A stretch of 44,930 nt of DNA from Byssochlamys sp. IMV 00236 (Eukaryota; Ascomycota; Eurotiomycetes; Eurotiales; Thermoascaceae), in the NCBI GenBank assembly GCA_001931875.2, contig MSJH02000737.1:1-44930 (forward strand), read 5' to 3'. Positions within the stretch are counted from its first letter, which is position 1, and each line of letters opens with the position of its first letter. Position numbers and translations under genes: made by a program. Positions 23,238 to 34,217 of this stretch are shown piece by piece. The notes under the pieces were generated by a model. That model made no database searches. It was not told the DNA's origin and saw nothing but the letters and a program-made list of their open reading frames with translations.

Positions 23238-23411
23238 CTAGCTACTAGCCTCCTGTAAAGATTCCAGTCGAATGTCCATAACTCTCTTTTTGGCTGCCTG
23301 AAAGCCTCCAGTTGAGTGATGAAACGAACGACCATTGTCAGTCCAGGGCACGTGTTGAGTATCATAGAAAGAGATTGCATAGAAATCATTGAACACACAA
23401 TCATCGCCTTG
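23238..23411 (-). pseudogene. orphan exon inside the transposon (internal fragment)
   Basis: An open segment after a CTTAG acceptor-like site reads QGDDCVFNDFYAISFYDTQ, then HVPWTDNGRSFHHSTGGFQ, then AAKKRVMDIRLESLQEASS, and stops. The composition and aromatic/His pattern look like real protein. The downstream GC-richer stretch (22950-23237) continues as short broken frames on the same strand, as expected for a decayed element gene. Family not recognised. Confidence 0.4.
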
Positions 23412-24201
23412 CTAAGTCAGTTTATAAAAACTTATCTTGACCAAAGAGAACAATCAAAATGAGCGTAAGGGAAAAGTATAAAGAGAAAAGAAAGAGATAA
23501 AAAAGAATGAAAGCAAATTTCCCTTTTTTATACCCTTTTCTTAGTTATGTGAAGTTATTGTTTTCAATAAATAAAGTTTTACTCCTTACAAGAAAATAAG
23601 GCTTACGCTCACACTTTTGTTTATTTCTAAAGTGCTTCATGACTTTTTGCCTATACTTTTTCTATTCATTCAAATGATAACTTGTATTTTTATATATTTT
23701 AATGAAGCTGTTCATCTCTATTTTTATATAGTAAAAAGACTAAAAGGCAATAGATTTCATGCGTCCTTGGGCTAATTTCCTAAACTTGGTCACACACACT
23801 ATTTGTGTTACTCTGCAAGAACCTTTTTTTTTTTCCTTTGATTTTTTGCTAGAAAAGACTAGATAAATACTATTTTTTAGTAGCTGTTATATGAATTAAT
23901 AGTCTTATATAAAGAAATGAAGCAAGTTATGCAAAATCAAAAAAAAAAATACCATTACCAAAAATGGTAATAGCAAATGATAGACGCGTTCAGAAGCTCA
24001 GTTCACCCATGAAAAAAATAATAACTTTATTTTGAACAAATTCAGACGCAGGCATCAGGGGAAGGTAAGGATATACACCGTGCTCCCTCAAATTCTTTCG
24101 TATAGTAGCCCTGAGTAATTTCTGAATTAAACCACAAATAGCCTTGACAAAGTTTTGTTCTGCAGTTTGGGGTATTGCCTTTTTAGGATTTTGCAATGCC
24201 C

Positions 24202-24226
24202 TTTTGCAGTGCCCCTAGTATTACCC
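24202..24226 (-). repeat. terminal inverted repeat, right
   Basis: Read on the complement: GGGTAATACTAG, then G, then GGCACTGCAAAA. It is the partner of 22222-22246. Confidence 0.9.
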
Positions 24227-24234
24227 TAAATCAT
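24227..24234. repeat. 8-bp target-site duplication, right copy
   Basis: TAAATCAT, identical to 22214-22221, immediately outside the right TIR. Confidence 0.85.
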
Positions 24235-25109
24235 GACATGGCAGCATTCCAACTTTGTCGACTTATAGCTTTTTTATATGTAAAGCTGAATACAACAGTC
24301 TCAAAGGCTTAGTAAGACAAAAGCCTATTTACATAAATATATTGCAGAAACAGTGGGAGCAGATCTTTTGCTGAGAGTAAGAACAGCTTGAGAGCAATTA
24401 GTTCAATCGAGAAGATAGAGAAACAATCCTTGGGCAATCACTCTGACATTAATTTTTCATTTTTGTTAAATGAAATTGGCTGTGCTGAAGTTCACGGTGT
24501 TCATGGAACAAAAGAGATGATGGAAAGTGGTACCTTGATGAACTCTGTAACTCATACTCCTCCTCTTGCTTTGTAGACAAACAACAACAAGAAAAGAAAA
24601 GCTTGAAAAAGCGGTTAATATTCATCTTGTTTCCGTACATACAAGAATAAAAGGATGAACAGTTCTTTGAACTTAAAAGACAGAAGTTACTATAATAAAG
24701 TGAATAATGGTTACTATCTTCTACGTGATATCTGTAAAAAATGTTGTTTGTTTTGTTTCTTTTCAAGAAGAAGAAATGTTGTTATTTATTTAAACTTCAT
24801 GTTGTCAATTCTACCAACAAAGAAACAAAATCATTCAAGTGTATGATAAATTCGTATTTTATGTCAAAAGATATTCCACTTGACAGCCTTAGATTAGGTC
24901 GAATCTGATAGTGTGAAGTTGTATAGTGACGCCACATGTATAGGAGAAGAAGCGCCCATAGCATTAGCCTTCTCGTGGATTTCCTCGTGCGCGTAGTGTT
25001 CATCAAAATTGGTGGCCCAATTTTTCTTGAAAAAGTCCGAAAAACAAGTAACTCCTCCTCACTGCCTCTTTCTCCCCCCTTTTTTATTATTATTATTATT
25101 TTTGCTTAA
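24235..25109. other. intergenic region upstream of ankyrin-DIL gene
   Basis: About 0.87 kb with no supported exon. A CCCAAT-type motif (GGTGGCCCAATTTTTC) lies near 25012-25027. A T/C-rich tract with a TTATTATTA run (25075-25101) directly precedes the ATG, a plausible promoter. Confidence 0.5.
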
Positions 25110-27137
25110 ATGTCGAGTCAAGAAGTAGACGACGAGAAAGAAATATTATTAAAACACCTAGAGACATTATCTTGGGAGGAGATGTCGAAGAGAATAGCAG
25201 ACAGTCGCCATGAGGTGTCTCACCTACTTGGTGTATCGATTGATAACATAAACAATAATGAACCAGAAGACAGTAGCATACTGTTTAACAGGGCAGTTCA
25301 TTCAGGAAATATATTAAAGCTAAAGGAAATGCTGTCAGATCCAGAGATAGACCCTTATATTATCAATGCAGGAGACAGGGATGGTACACCACCATTAGTT
25401 TATGCAGCATGTTTTGGTAAAGTAGAAGTTGCCAAAGTGTTGATGGAAGCAGGAGCAGATATAAATGTTCAAGATAGCTGTAGGATCAATATATCAAGAT
25501 AATGAAACTAATAGAAACAAATTCATTAACATTTCATTTTAGTGGGTTGGACAGCATTAATGTGGGCAGCCACTAATCATCATGAATCAATTGTTCAATT
25601 ACTGCTTAATAATGGTGCTTCATTAGAGACTAAATCAGTTAAAGGAAGAACTGTATTTGATTTTATCGGCACTGATGATCAAAAAATGGTTGATTTATTG
25701 GTCACAGACTCAAGAGACAGTATATCTTCAAATGCATCAAGCTCTTTTTCAAGAACCCTTTCTTCTTCTTCGTCTTGTTCGTCTTATGACTTTGATCTAT
25801 GTGAACAAGATGAACAAGATTGCACATTTCAGTGGGACAAGTGTTCTCCTGACCAAATGTTTGTATTCAACCAAGATGATCTACAATACATATTAGATTC
25901 AATCATTGTACACTTTCAGTTACCACTTAATAGTAGAGATGATATGTACATACCAGCCAATATTATATTCCTGAGCATAAGATACAGCTTTTATTACTCA
26001 ACCGAACCATCATTCGAAATCATTATCGAGGGCGTACTTGATAGAATCCGTATGCTGATCAACCCAAACGTAAATTATATATATACACGCACGTGGTGTT
26101 TATTTTTATAACTCTCGATTCTTTTGTAGGACCCAGATATACATTTATTAGCCTTTTGGATTGTCAACTTGACTCAGTTATTATTTTACCTCAAAAAGGA
26201 TAATGGCCTTGTGTTGGCTACAGTCGAACAACAGTTTCAGTTATCAGAACTTGTCTCCGAATTATATACAGCACTTATACGCGATACAGAGCAAAGAATA
26301 GTACGTATACTCAACTTGGCACTTCTTGATCATGATTTTATACCCGATATGGAGCAAGTTCAATTTGCAGATAGCTGGCAGAGGTTCTTCTTTAACAATT
26401 CCACCAAAAATAATAGATTGTCCATGTACACATTTTCACCACAAACCATCACTCAACTGTTTTCCTCCTTGTTACATATTTTACAGTCCTATCAAGTTCA
26501 TCATATCATCATTACTCAATTATTTACTCAACTTTATCATTTTATATCCTGTGAATCATTCAATCGCATCTTGTCAAATAAGAAATATCTTTGTAGATCC
26601 AAAGCAATGCAAATACGAATGAATCTCTCTCAGCTAGAAGACTGGGCTTCAACTCATCGCATTCTTTCTCAAGTTGTACCCTGTCTAAACCCAATCACAC
26701 AACTACTTCAGCTCTTACAGTGTTTAACTCAGCTACAGGACTTGGTTGACTTTATCCAAGTCATTCAAGAACTGAATACTCTCAGTCCATCTCAGATCAA
26801 ACGATGTGTGCTTTCTTATAGGTATGAAGTTAATGAACCACGAATACCTGATGAAATAGAGAAATATACAATGCAATGTGTACAAGACAAGGTCAGACAG
26901 CAGTCAGGTGAAGCCAATAATCATCGTACAAGTATCTATGGACGATCAAGTCTGTCTTATTTCACTCGTCCATCTGAACCATTGTGTTTAGAAGAAAGTA
27001 AAGAGATGCTTAATACTAAAATCATGTTACCATTCAGTCTACCCAGTTTATTTGAAATGGATAATGAACATCAAGCATTACCCAGTCTACCTGAAGAATG
27101 GATATTTAAATTGGATAGGCAGCAGGAAGAGTCTTAG
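25110..27137 (+). CDS. ankyrin and DIL-domain (dilute) protein
   Basis: A 634-residue protein in three exons: 25110-25479, 25543-26069, 26130-27137. The N-terminal half has about three ankyrin repeats (GTPPLVYAACFGKVEVAKVL, GWTALMWAATNHHESIVQLL), one interrupted by the first intron, then a Ser-rich acidic linker. The C-terminal ~330 residues form a DIL domain, the myosin-V cargo-binding globular tail fold: LAFWIVNLTQLLFYLKKD, then ...ITQLFSSLLHILQSYQVHHI and a FNRILSNKKYLCRSKAMQIR-type core, then LSQLEDWASTHRIL. Free-standing ankyrin-DIL proteins occur in fungi (for example S. pombe) with poorly known roles, probably cargo or organelle tethering. No motor domain is present. The start is ATG 25110, just after the pyrimidine tract. 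Confidence 0.88.
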
Positions 27138-27777
27138 CTGCTGTATGTAAACACGTGTAAATACATATGTCTTTTTTTAGAAAGATTTCTTTATAGTGTA
27201 AATTTCTTACAGCTTCTAAATAAATAAAAATAAAATTCAGGGGCTATTTGCTTTATAAGGGAACAGATCAGCATAATGAGAAGAAAACTAATATTACATC
27301 TACACTCTCTTTTTACACGGAGCATGGTTGTCTATTAAGATAACACTCCTCCTTTTGTTCAATAGAAACGGTTGCATATGATATTACTCTATTTTTATTA
27401 TCAACATGTTATACATTTGAAGTTCAACCTACTTTACAAATTTAGTCAGTAAGTAGCGATCTTTCCATAGATGGTCTCCTTTTATTCTTGGTTTTAATTT
27501 TTATCATCTTGATTCAAACCAGATAGATATCATCCTACGACCCCTTCTTTCCCTTTCATTGTTTGTTCTTGGCTTTTTTTTCTCTTTAATGGTAAACTTT
27601 GTTTCCCACTTGTTTATTTTCTGGGCGTTCGAGACTGATATCGGATATTGAATTATTTATTATGTCATCGCTTAACATTGGACCAATTAAAAGCCAATGG
27701 CAGCTTAGCCTCCCCAATAACCATTTTTTTTTTATATTTGATTTACCTTTTTTTTCCCCGCTGACCCCTTACCAAAG
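27138..27777. other. intergenic region, MADS-box gene promoter
   Basis: About 0.64 kb without exons. T-rich tracts lie near 27574-27583 and 27725-27760 before the MADS ATG. Confidence 0.5.
27683..27698 (+). promoter_or_regulatory. paired CCAAT boxes upstream of MADS-box gene
   Basis: Two CCAAT pentamers (27683-27687 and 27694-27698) lie 11 bp apart and about 80-95 bp before the ATG, the usual distance for NF-Y/HAP sites. Motif evidence only. Confidence 0.4.
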
Positions 27778-28761
27778 ATGTCTCATGATATGAATAATAG
27801 TAAAATGTTTGAAACAGAAGATCCTGCCAATGACAGTGGCAATGATTCTGATTCCGAGAAGCCTGCTAGACGTTCTGGAAGAAGAAAGATCAAGATAGAA
27901 TATATCGAGGACAAAAATAGAAGACATATCACCTTTTCTAAAAGAAAAGCCGGAATTATGAAAAAGGTATATAAACATACATTTATAGTAATTCGCAAGA
28001 TGGAGCAAAGTAACCCATTTTTGTTAGGCTTATGAATTAAGTACTTTGACAGGTACTCAAGTATTACTATTAGTTGTTTCTGAAACCGGGCTTGTGTATA
28101 CCTTTACAACTGTTAAATTACAGCCTATTGTGACAAAACCAGAAGGAAAAAACCTTATTCAAGCTTGCTTAAATGCACCTGATCCAAGTGAACCTTCTAC
28201 GGTAAAGAAAAAAAAAAATCATCATTTTCGTATTTGAAACTTATTCTTTTGGTATTCATAGTCTGGGGACGCGTCTTATTCAAACACTTCACCTCAAGTG
28301 AATGACGCCAAGTCCAAGTTTGAAGACACAAAGGTAATAATAGCCAATAAGAAAATAAAAAAAGAAGTCGATTATATATTAACCTACTTTGTATTCATTA
28401 GCCTGAACCTCCAAAACAAGAGTTGACCCAACCACCTAATACAAGATATGGTGTGGGAGGAGGAGCACCTGGATATGCTTCTTCACAATATGCACCTGGT
28501 GCTCCTAATACAAACAATACGGGTAGTCATTTGCCATACAACTATCCTACTTATCAGCAATCAAGTCAACAGCAGCCCTCTCAATATGGCATGCAACAAC
28601 CATTCTATGGCAATCAGCAGCCTCATTATATGTCTTCTCAACAACAGCAGCCAGGATACTGGCAGCAACAGCAACAACAGCCCCAGCAGCAGCAGCCACC
28701 TAATACGAACCCACAGGCAACCTTAACAAAGCAAGAAGAAGATAAATCAAGGATCAATTGA
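27778..28761 (+). CDS. SRF/Mcm1-type MADS-box transcription factor
   Basis: A 264-residue nuclear DNA-binding protein in four exons: 27778-27966, 28028-28201, 28262-28333, 28402-28761. An acidic N-terminus (SGNDSDSEKPA) leads into the MADS box at about residues 34-90: RRKIKIEYIEDKNRRHITFS, KRKAGIMKKAYELSTLTGTQ, VLLLVVSETGLVYTF. KIKIEYI and ITFSKRKAGIMKKAYELS place it in type I (SRF/Mcm1/Arg80) rather than MEF2. The C-terminus is Gln/Pro-rich (QQQQPGYWQQQQQQPQQQQ), like an activation region. It should bind CArG-type boxes as a dimer and work with partner factors, as Mcm1 does in mating-type and cell-cycle control. The first intron falls inside the MADS box. Confidence 0.94.
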
Positions 28762-29618
28762 GGTTGATGTTTCTTTACGTTTTTTTTTTTATGAATGAGC
28801 TTAATAAACTGTTATCTTTATCATTTTAAAAGTTAGTCTTGACATCATTATTTGCAGAATAAACGATTGGTAACGATAACTAATGGAACGTTAGTGCTAT
28901 ATGCCAATCTGATGTTAAAGATGATCTAATAGAAGACATTTGTTATTGAGAAGCCATTGAAAATAGAGTCATAATGGGCATTCTACAAGAAATCAAGACG
29001 TATAATAGGAAAATTACTTTTCCTAAAGCATCTGTAAGTGATGCTTACAAAAAGTATCATTGCAACTAATAGAGCGTAACATAATTAAAAGAAATATCCG
29101 CAAGAGTTTCTTTTGTTATAGGAACAGTTTGAATAAAAAGATGTGTAAATAATTAAGCAAGAGGGACAGACGTTTATCGAACCAGTAATACACAGGCTTG
29201 TCAGTTATAATTCCTTTCTAATGTATGTCATGATGTATTAGGGATGTTTGATTATAAATTATAATACTAGCTCAATCGATATTGATTTACGTCCATGTTG
29301 CCCCTTTTGGTTCTCTTGGTAAAATAAAAGGTCCTCAGCTAGCCAATCATAAACTTAGAGTATCTATATTGAAGAGAAAACAAGAAATAGTCAAGTATAC
29401 TTTGTAAATCAATAGGAGGAAGGGATTAGCTATAGTAATCGGATAGATTCATCATTAGGATTGACTTGTAAAAAGGACAGTGCATCCAATGAGATGGTCG
29501 TATCTTTGGTCTCATTAAACAAGTCGTATATATAAACGAGTCACAATGTGACTTTAATATTCGCCACAAAATTTCTTTTTTCTTTTTTTCTGTCCTTTTC
29601 ATAATTAAACTAGAAGTC
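28762..29618. other. intergenic region, MADS gene to SURF6 gene
   Basis: About 0.86 kb, AT-rich, with no exon on either strand that I would support. The SURF6 promoter must lie in its last few hundred bases; a T-rich tract sits at 29572-29592. Confidence 0.5.
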
Positions 29619-30932
29619 ATGGTTCAAAATCACTTGATTGATTCTTTATCAGAGCGTTTAGCTAAAGATGTACACATATTTGATAACTTACTAAAGCTTA
29701 TACCCGCCAAGTTCTACGTCATGGATAAAAATGATCATATTGATTCAAAATTCCAACACAACAAACGTAAAAAGGCACCTAAGCAAGCTATTAAAGAAGC
29801 AACCAAAAAAGCAAAAAAAGCAAAACTTGATCCTGACAACGTAAAGACAGTGATGGACGTACAAGACGAAAAGGCCAAACAACTAAAAGAAGAAGAAGAA
29901 GCAAAGAAAGAGGAAGAAGAAGAGGAAGAAATGTCTATGGAAGTTGATTCAAGTGGATTCAGTGGTCTTGATGATAGTGAATCAATAGCAACTGAATCTA
30001 CTTCAACAAGTACACAAGAGCCAGGTAAAATAAATAAATACAAATGTCTCTTTACCTCCTGGATCTTGTATTGATTATATAATGTACAGCTCAACTTAAA
30101 CCAATGGAAAAAAGTGACATCGAACAACTCCGTCATCGTCTTCATGAACGAATCAATCAACTACGCCAGAAACGTAATGCTCCAGGAGCCAATTCAGCTA
30201 AACCTAAAAGTCGTGATGAAATTCTGTCTGCTAGAAATAAAAAGAAGGAAGATAGAAAGAAGGCCATCAAGGCACAGAAAGAAAAGGGCAATAATGTACC
30301 AACAGAAGAACTTGTGCAAGTCGATAAGAAGGTAATCTTATACTTTTTTTTAATGTGTGCCTTTCTAAGATGTGTTATAGACAAACAATACAACGCCCAA
30401 TGGCAATCAACGTTCTGCAGATTCTATTAAAACAGATGCTGATGTATTCTTTGGCAAGTTAAATGTTGGCAAAGAACAAAAGAAGAAGAAGGGACCTACT
30501 GATGCCAAGACACAACTGAAATTGGCAGAAGCAAAGAAGGAGAAACTTGAAAAGTTGAAGCAAGAAGATAAATCAAAGGCTGAAGAAATGATAGAAAAAG
30601 AAGAATGGAATAAAGTGCTTGCATTAGCAACAGGCGAAAAAGTGAAGGATGATCCTAGATTATTGAAAAAGACAGTAAAGAGACAAGAGAAACAAAAGCA
30701 AAAGAGTGCACAAGAATGGAAGAAACGCTTAGAAAAACAAAAGAAGGATCAGATGCATGCGATCAAGAAGAGAGAAGAAAACATTAAAGCCAAGATAGAC
30801 GAAAAGAAAAACAAGAAGAAGGGTATTAAACCTAAAGGAAACAAGAAGAAGGCACGTCCTGGCTTTGAAGGAGGTAAACGTAGTAAAGGTGGAAAAGTAA
30901 CAAAACCAAATCCTCCTAAACTTAAGAAATAA
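29619..30932 (+). CDS. SURF6: SURF6/Rrp14 ribosome-biogenesis protein
   Basis: A 399-residue highly charged nucleolar protein in three exons: 29619-30024, 30090-30331, 30381-30932. It belongs to the Surf6 family (S. cerevisiae Rrp14), needed for 60S and early 40S assembly. An N-terminal helical segment (LIDSLSERLAKDVHIFDNLL...IPAKFYV) is followed by Lys/Glu tracts. The conserved core contains LRHRLHERINQLRQKRNAPG, KSRDEILSARNKKK and DVFFGKLNV. The C-terminal signature is KEEWNKVLALATGEKVKDDP, then RLLKKTVKRQEKQKQKSAQE with the WKKRL block, GIKPKGNKKKARPGFEGG and the terminal PNPPKLKK. The start is the ATG of MVQNHLID, following a T-rich tract. The strong Lys/Glu bias is normal for the family. 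Confidence 0.94.
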
Positions 30933-30997
30933 TAAATTCATATATAATCTTTTAAATAAAACATTCTCTCTCACTTTCTTTGTAAGACTGGGGTTTT

Positions 30998-30999
<2 letters not shown>

Positions 31000-31040
<41 letters not shown>
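31000..31040 (+). repeat. 41-nt poly(T) tract
   Basis: An uninterrupted T run ends 12 nt before the Nudix gene's first ATG. It could act as a nucleosome-excluding promoter element. Its true length is hard to sequence. Confidence 0.9.
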
Positions 31041-31043
<3 letters not shown>

Positions 31044-31052
31044 TTACCAAAT

Positions 31053-31977
31053 ATGCGCAAGTTGCTTTTTTCAACTCTTTTTTCTCGTCATTTCACCTTG
31101 ATGACTTCACAACAAGTAAAAGCAACCATTCACATTGCTAATCAGGCTGTTCCTGTTTGTAGCGCATATTCCAAGCATGAAATAAATGATGTCTTGGCTT
31201 TTCAACCTTTCAAAGACTGGCTTGTAGCATTTAATAAACAGCAAGAGTCACGTCAAAATGAATTCGACTTTAAATCCGTTGATATACAGAGTATCGACCG
31301 TTTTGGTGATAAAATTGGGTTTATCAAATTTAAAGCAAATGTTCAATACAAGAAAACAGGCAAAAGTGCACCAGGCATTGTATTTATGGTAAAGTAAATC
31401 AAGCTTAAAAATATAAGCTAATGTCTTGAAAAAGAGAGGAGGTGCTGTATCTATGCTACTTGTATTAAAAGCTAAAGATGAACAAGACAAGATCATACTT
31501 ACCCTTCAACCGCGTATACCTATACCCCATTTTGCTTTTCCTGAGCTACCAGCTGGTATGTTGGACGGATCTGGTAATTTCGTTGGAACAGCAGCAAAAG
31601 AGATTGAAGAGGAAACTGGATTAAAAATAAAGGAAGAAGAACTTGTGGATCTAACCGAGTTAGCCTACGGTGATCAATACCGTGGCGTGTACCCTTCTGC
31701 AGGCGGATCAGGTAAAATGTTTATTACTAAGAGTAAACTAGTCATAATCATTGTATATCGATTAGATGAGTTTTTAAGACTATTTGCATGCGTGAAGCAT
31801 ATGGACAAGTCTGAAATTGATGAGTTAGAGGGCAAATTGACGGGCCTTCGTGACCACGGAGAAAACATCACGTTAAAACTGGTCCCATTTAAAGACGCAT
31901 GGAAAGAATCGCCTGATGCTAAGTTATTGTCAAGTTTAACCCTTTACCAGGCATTGAAATCAAAAATTGAAAAATAA
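31053..31977 (+). CDS. Nudix hydrolase, ADP-sugar pyrophosphatase type
   Basis: A 274-residue enzyme in three exons: 31053-31388, 31435-31711, 31766-31977. It most resembles plant NUDX14/animal NUDT14-type nucleotide-sugar diphosphatases, which hydrolyse ADP- or UDP-sugars. Evidence is the N-terminal domain QPFKDWL...IDRFGDKIGFIKFKA, RGGAVSMLLVL, FPELPAGMLDGSG, the Nudix box GNFVGTAAKEIEEETGLKI (metal-binding EEExG intact; K replaces the usual R of REUxEE), VYPSAGGSDEF and GKLTGLRDHGENITLKLVP. Removing the intron at 31712-31765 restores the SAGG-S-DE motif. The first ATG gives a basic, hydroxylated leader (MRKLLFSTLFSRHF) that may be a mitochondrial presequence. A second ATG at 31101 would give a cytosolic form. 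Confidence 0.9.
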
Positions 31978-32061
31978 AAATATTGCCTTTTTTAGTGAGT
32001 TTGTTTACTGTTCTCTCCAAATCAGAAAAGTCGTCAATACACAAATTTAACCCTTTCTTTT

Positions 32062-34217
32062 ATGTATCATTCAATGACTGAAAACAATAACAATTATAAG
32101 GACGAAAAGACAATGGTCGAACAAATCTCTATGAAAAAATCACGCCCATTACCAAAGATACCCGAGCGTGTTTCATCCAGAGACATACCTACTCTACCAC
32201 TAAACAAGATAGAGAATGCAATAGACAGTTTCAAGAATCAAAAGAGACTTACAGCGCAGCAGATATTTCAGACAATAAATGACGACGATGACGATGACTA
32301 TGAAGAAGAAGAATGTGGCGGCGTCTATGCTACAAAGACAGAGATTCCGACAAGCACTTATATCTTGCCAGAGCCTTCGTTCTTCTTTTCTAAAAAGTTA
32401 ATGACACCTGTATTAGAAGTGGATGAGGAGGATGAGGAGTACCTAACACTACCTCCAACAACAACAGATCATTATATAATACCTGAGCACGCAGATGCTT
32501 CTGATCAAGGCGAACCAAGTCTTGAAAGTGGTCGAACATCGCCCTCATCATCCATTGATTCGACAGCCCAAGCTCAAGAAACAAGAGAGATACTAGATGA
32601 TATAAGTACTCTAAACCTTGGCTCTATTTCTTCACCACCATTCCCATTACATCAACAACAGCATCAGCAAGAGGAGCCATTCAACAAAGAACCACTGCAG
32701 AATTCTTTACTAAAGGACGTTCAGAACCTATCACAGATAAATCACGCTTTGATGACACCACCATTTCAACCTACGACAGTCAAGCCAGAGAACACTTACT
32801 TTATGAACTCACCTATTCCTACCATGACCTCATTCAGTCTTACACATGATAAAGCATCCATCAAGACATTTCGTAGAATGGCTAGTAAGACACACGATCC
32901 TCAAACACAATTCACCTATGCAAAGTACCTGATTCAGCTTGTATTGTTCTATTCCAATAACAATCAAACCAACAATGAGGCCATTTCATCTGTTTCTGCC
33001 GAGACAAGGGAGCGTTTACAAGAAGAGGCAGAGTACTGGATAGAAAAGCTTGCCAAGTCTAATCACCCTGAGGCTTTATATATTAAAGGTCACTGGCATC
33101 GCTTTGGTCAGCAGTATCATCTTATTGGATCACAATATAAAAGGGTGAATCACTCCAAGGCATTCAAATGCTTTCAACAATCAGCCAAGCTGGGTTGTAC
33201 AGAGGCACACTATGAACTTGCAGAGTATTACGTGAGCCAAAAAGAATATAGAAAGGCAATCACAAGTTATAAATACGCTGCTTCAAAGAATCACACATTG
33301 GCGCTTTATGTAAGTTTAAAGAATCAGCTATTTCATGTTATTAATCTTATTTTCATGCTAAGAAACTGGCAAATATCTTACTGCGTGGTCTGTTAAGTCA
33401 AGAAACAGACGTGCATCAGGGACTAGCCTTCCTTAAGCAAGCCGCAGATGCAGGGAGTAACCAAGACTGTGCACGACCTGCATATGACCTTGCATGCATC
33501 TACGCAAATGACCTTGAAAGTATTGATCTTGAAAAGTAAGTAGGACAAAATTCTCTTTTATGTATACTCACAAAGAGATAATAGAAACTCCATTTTATCT
33601 TCATGGATAACTGAACAGTACTATCCTTTGGCTATCCAATATTTTAAAAAGGCAGATGAACTCGGTATGGCCGCTGCTGCTTTCCGTTTAGGAAAGATCT
33701 ATGAGCATGGTCAGCTTGGACAAGTCAAGAATGATGAAGAGGCATTCAAATACTATACACGAGCGGCCGAAAAAAAGTCTCATGAGGCGATGTTGGAACT
33801 ATCAAGACTATACAAAGATGGTATCCCGGGTTATCTAAGTCCTCATGCTTTAATGGCGTATAAGTGGTGTCTATATGCTACTGAAAATGGGAATGAAGTT
33901 GCTGAATATACATTAGGGTACGTTTTTGTTATTGTTTTTATTATTCTTTTTTTTATTTAGTATTACCCATTAGATGTTACTATGAAGAAGGGATAGGAGT
34001 ATATCCAGATTACTCCCAGGCACTTGTATGGTTTAGTAAATCGGCTGCCAAAGGATATAAACTTGCAGAGGATAAGTTAAACGTCCCTTTCAGCAAACGA
34101 AAGAGTGTGATCATAAGCACAAAGAGGAAGAGAAGCAAAAGATACTATGAAGAAAGCATACGAATTGCTGAACAATCAAGAAAAGCTAAAGTAGAGAATG
34201 ATTGTCATGTCATGTAA
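32062..34217 (+). CDS. Sel1-repeat, CaaX-ended chitin synthase activator (Chs4/Skt5-like)
   Basis: A 665-residue protein in four exons: 32062-33309, 33363-33535, 33585-33917, 33974-34217. The N-terminal ~270 residues are disordered and rich in acidic and Ser/Pro/Gln stretches. After ASIKTFRRMASKTHDPQTQF come roughly seven Sel1-like repeats (AFKCFQQSAKLGCTEAHYEL, AITSYKYAASKNHTLALYKL, LAIQYFKKADELGMAAAAFR, AFKYYTRAAEKKSHEAMLEL, ALVWFSKSAAKGYKLAEDKL). The very C-terminus is DCHVM, a CaaX prenylation box like yeast Chs4/Skt5, which recruits and activates the class IV chitin synthase at the membrane. The intron at 33536-33584 restores LEKNSILSSWITEQYYPLAI. The repeat family and CaaX end are seen; the chitin synthase role is inferred from that family. 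Confidence 0.85.

Larger units (their letters stand above)
22222..24226. mobile_element. 2,005-bp DNA transposon with 25-bp TIRs and 8-bp TSD
   Basis: The ends are inverted repeats matching at 24/25 positions, and the flanks carry a perfect 8-bp duplication (TAAATCAT). Subterminal repeats of the form GCAxTGCAAAA lie inside the right end (GGCACTGCAAAAGGG then GCATTGCAAAATCC). The interior is AT-rich apart from a GC-richer island at about 22950-23420. It holds coding-like segments on the complement, but I see no complete transposase. An 8-bp TSD fits hAT, P, Merlin or the fungal KDZ group. The GGGTA terminus is not the usual hAT CAGGG-type end, so the superfamily is open. The element is probably non-autonomous or decayed. 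Confidence 0.85.

Noticed and set aside
23990..24196. 68-codon frame (-) beside the right TIR
   Set aside because: Somewhat protein-like, but overlaps the subterminal repeats and has no splice links to the other element exons; not separable from chance.
24449..24766. 105-codon frame (-) near 24.6 kb
   Set aside because: Very rich in Ser, Tyr and Cys, with no domain; typical of a chance frame in AT-rich DNA.
31435..31977. Nudix gene read without its second intron
   Set aside because: The unspliced frame is open, but it inserts 18 residues inside the conserved SAGG-S-DE motif; removing 31712-31765 restores the family alignment.
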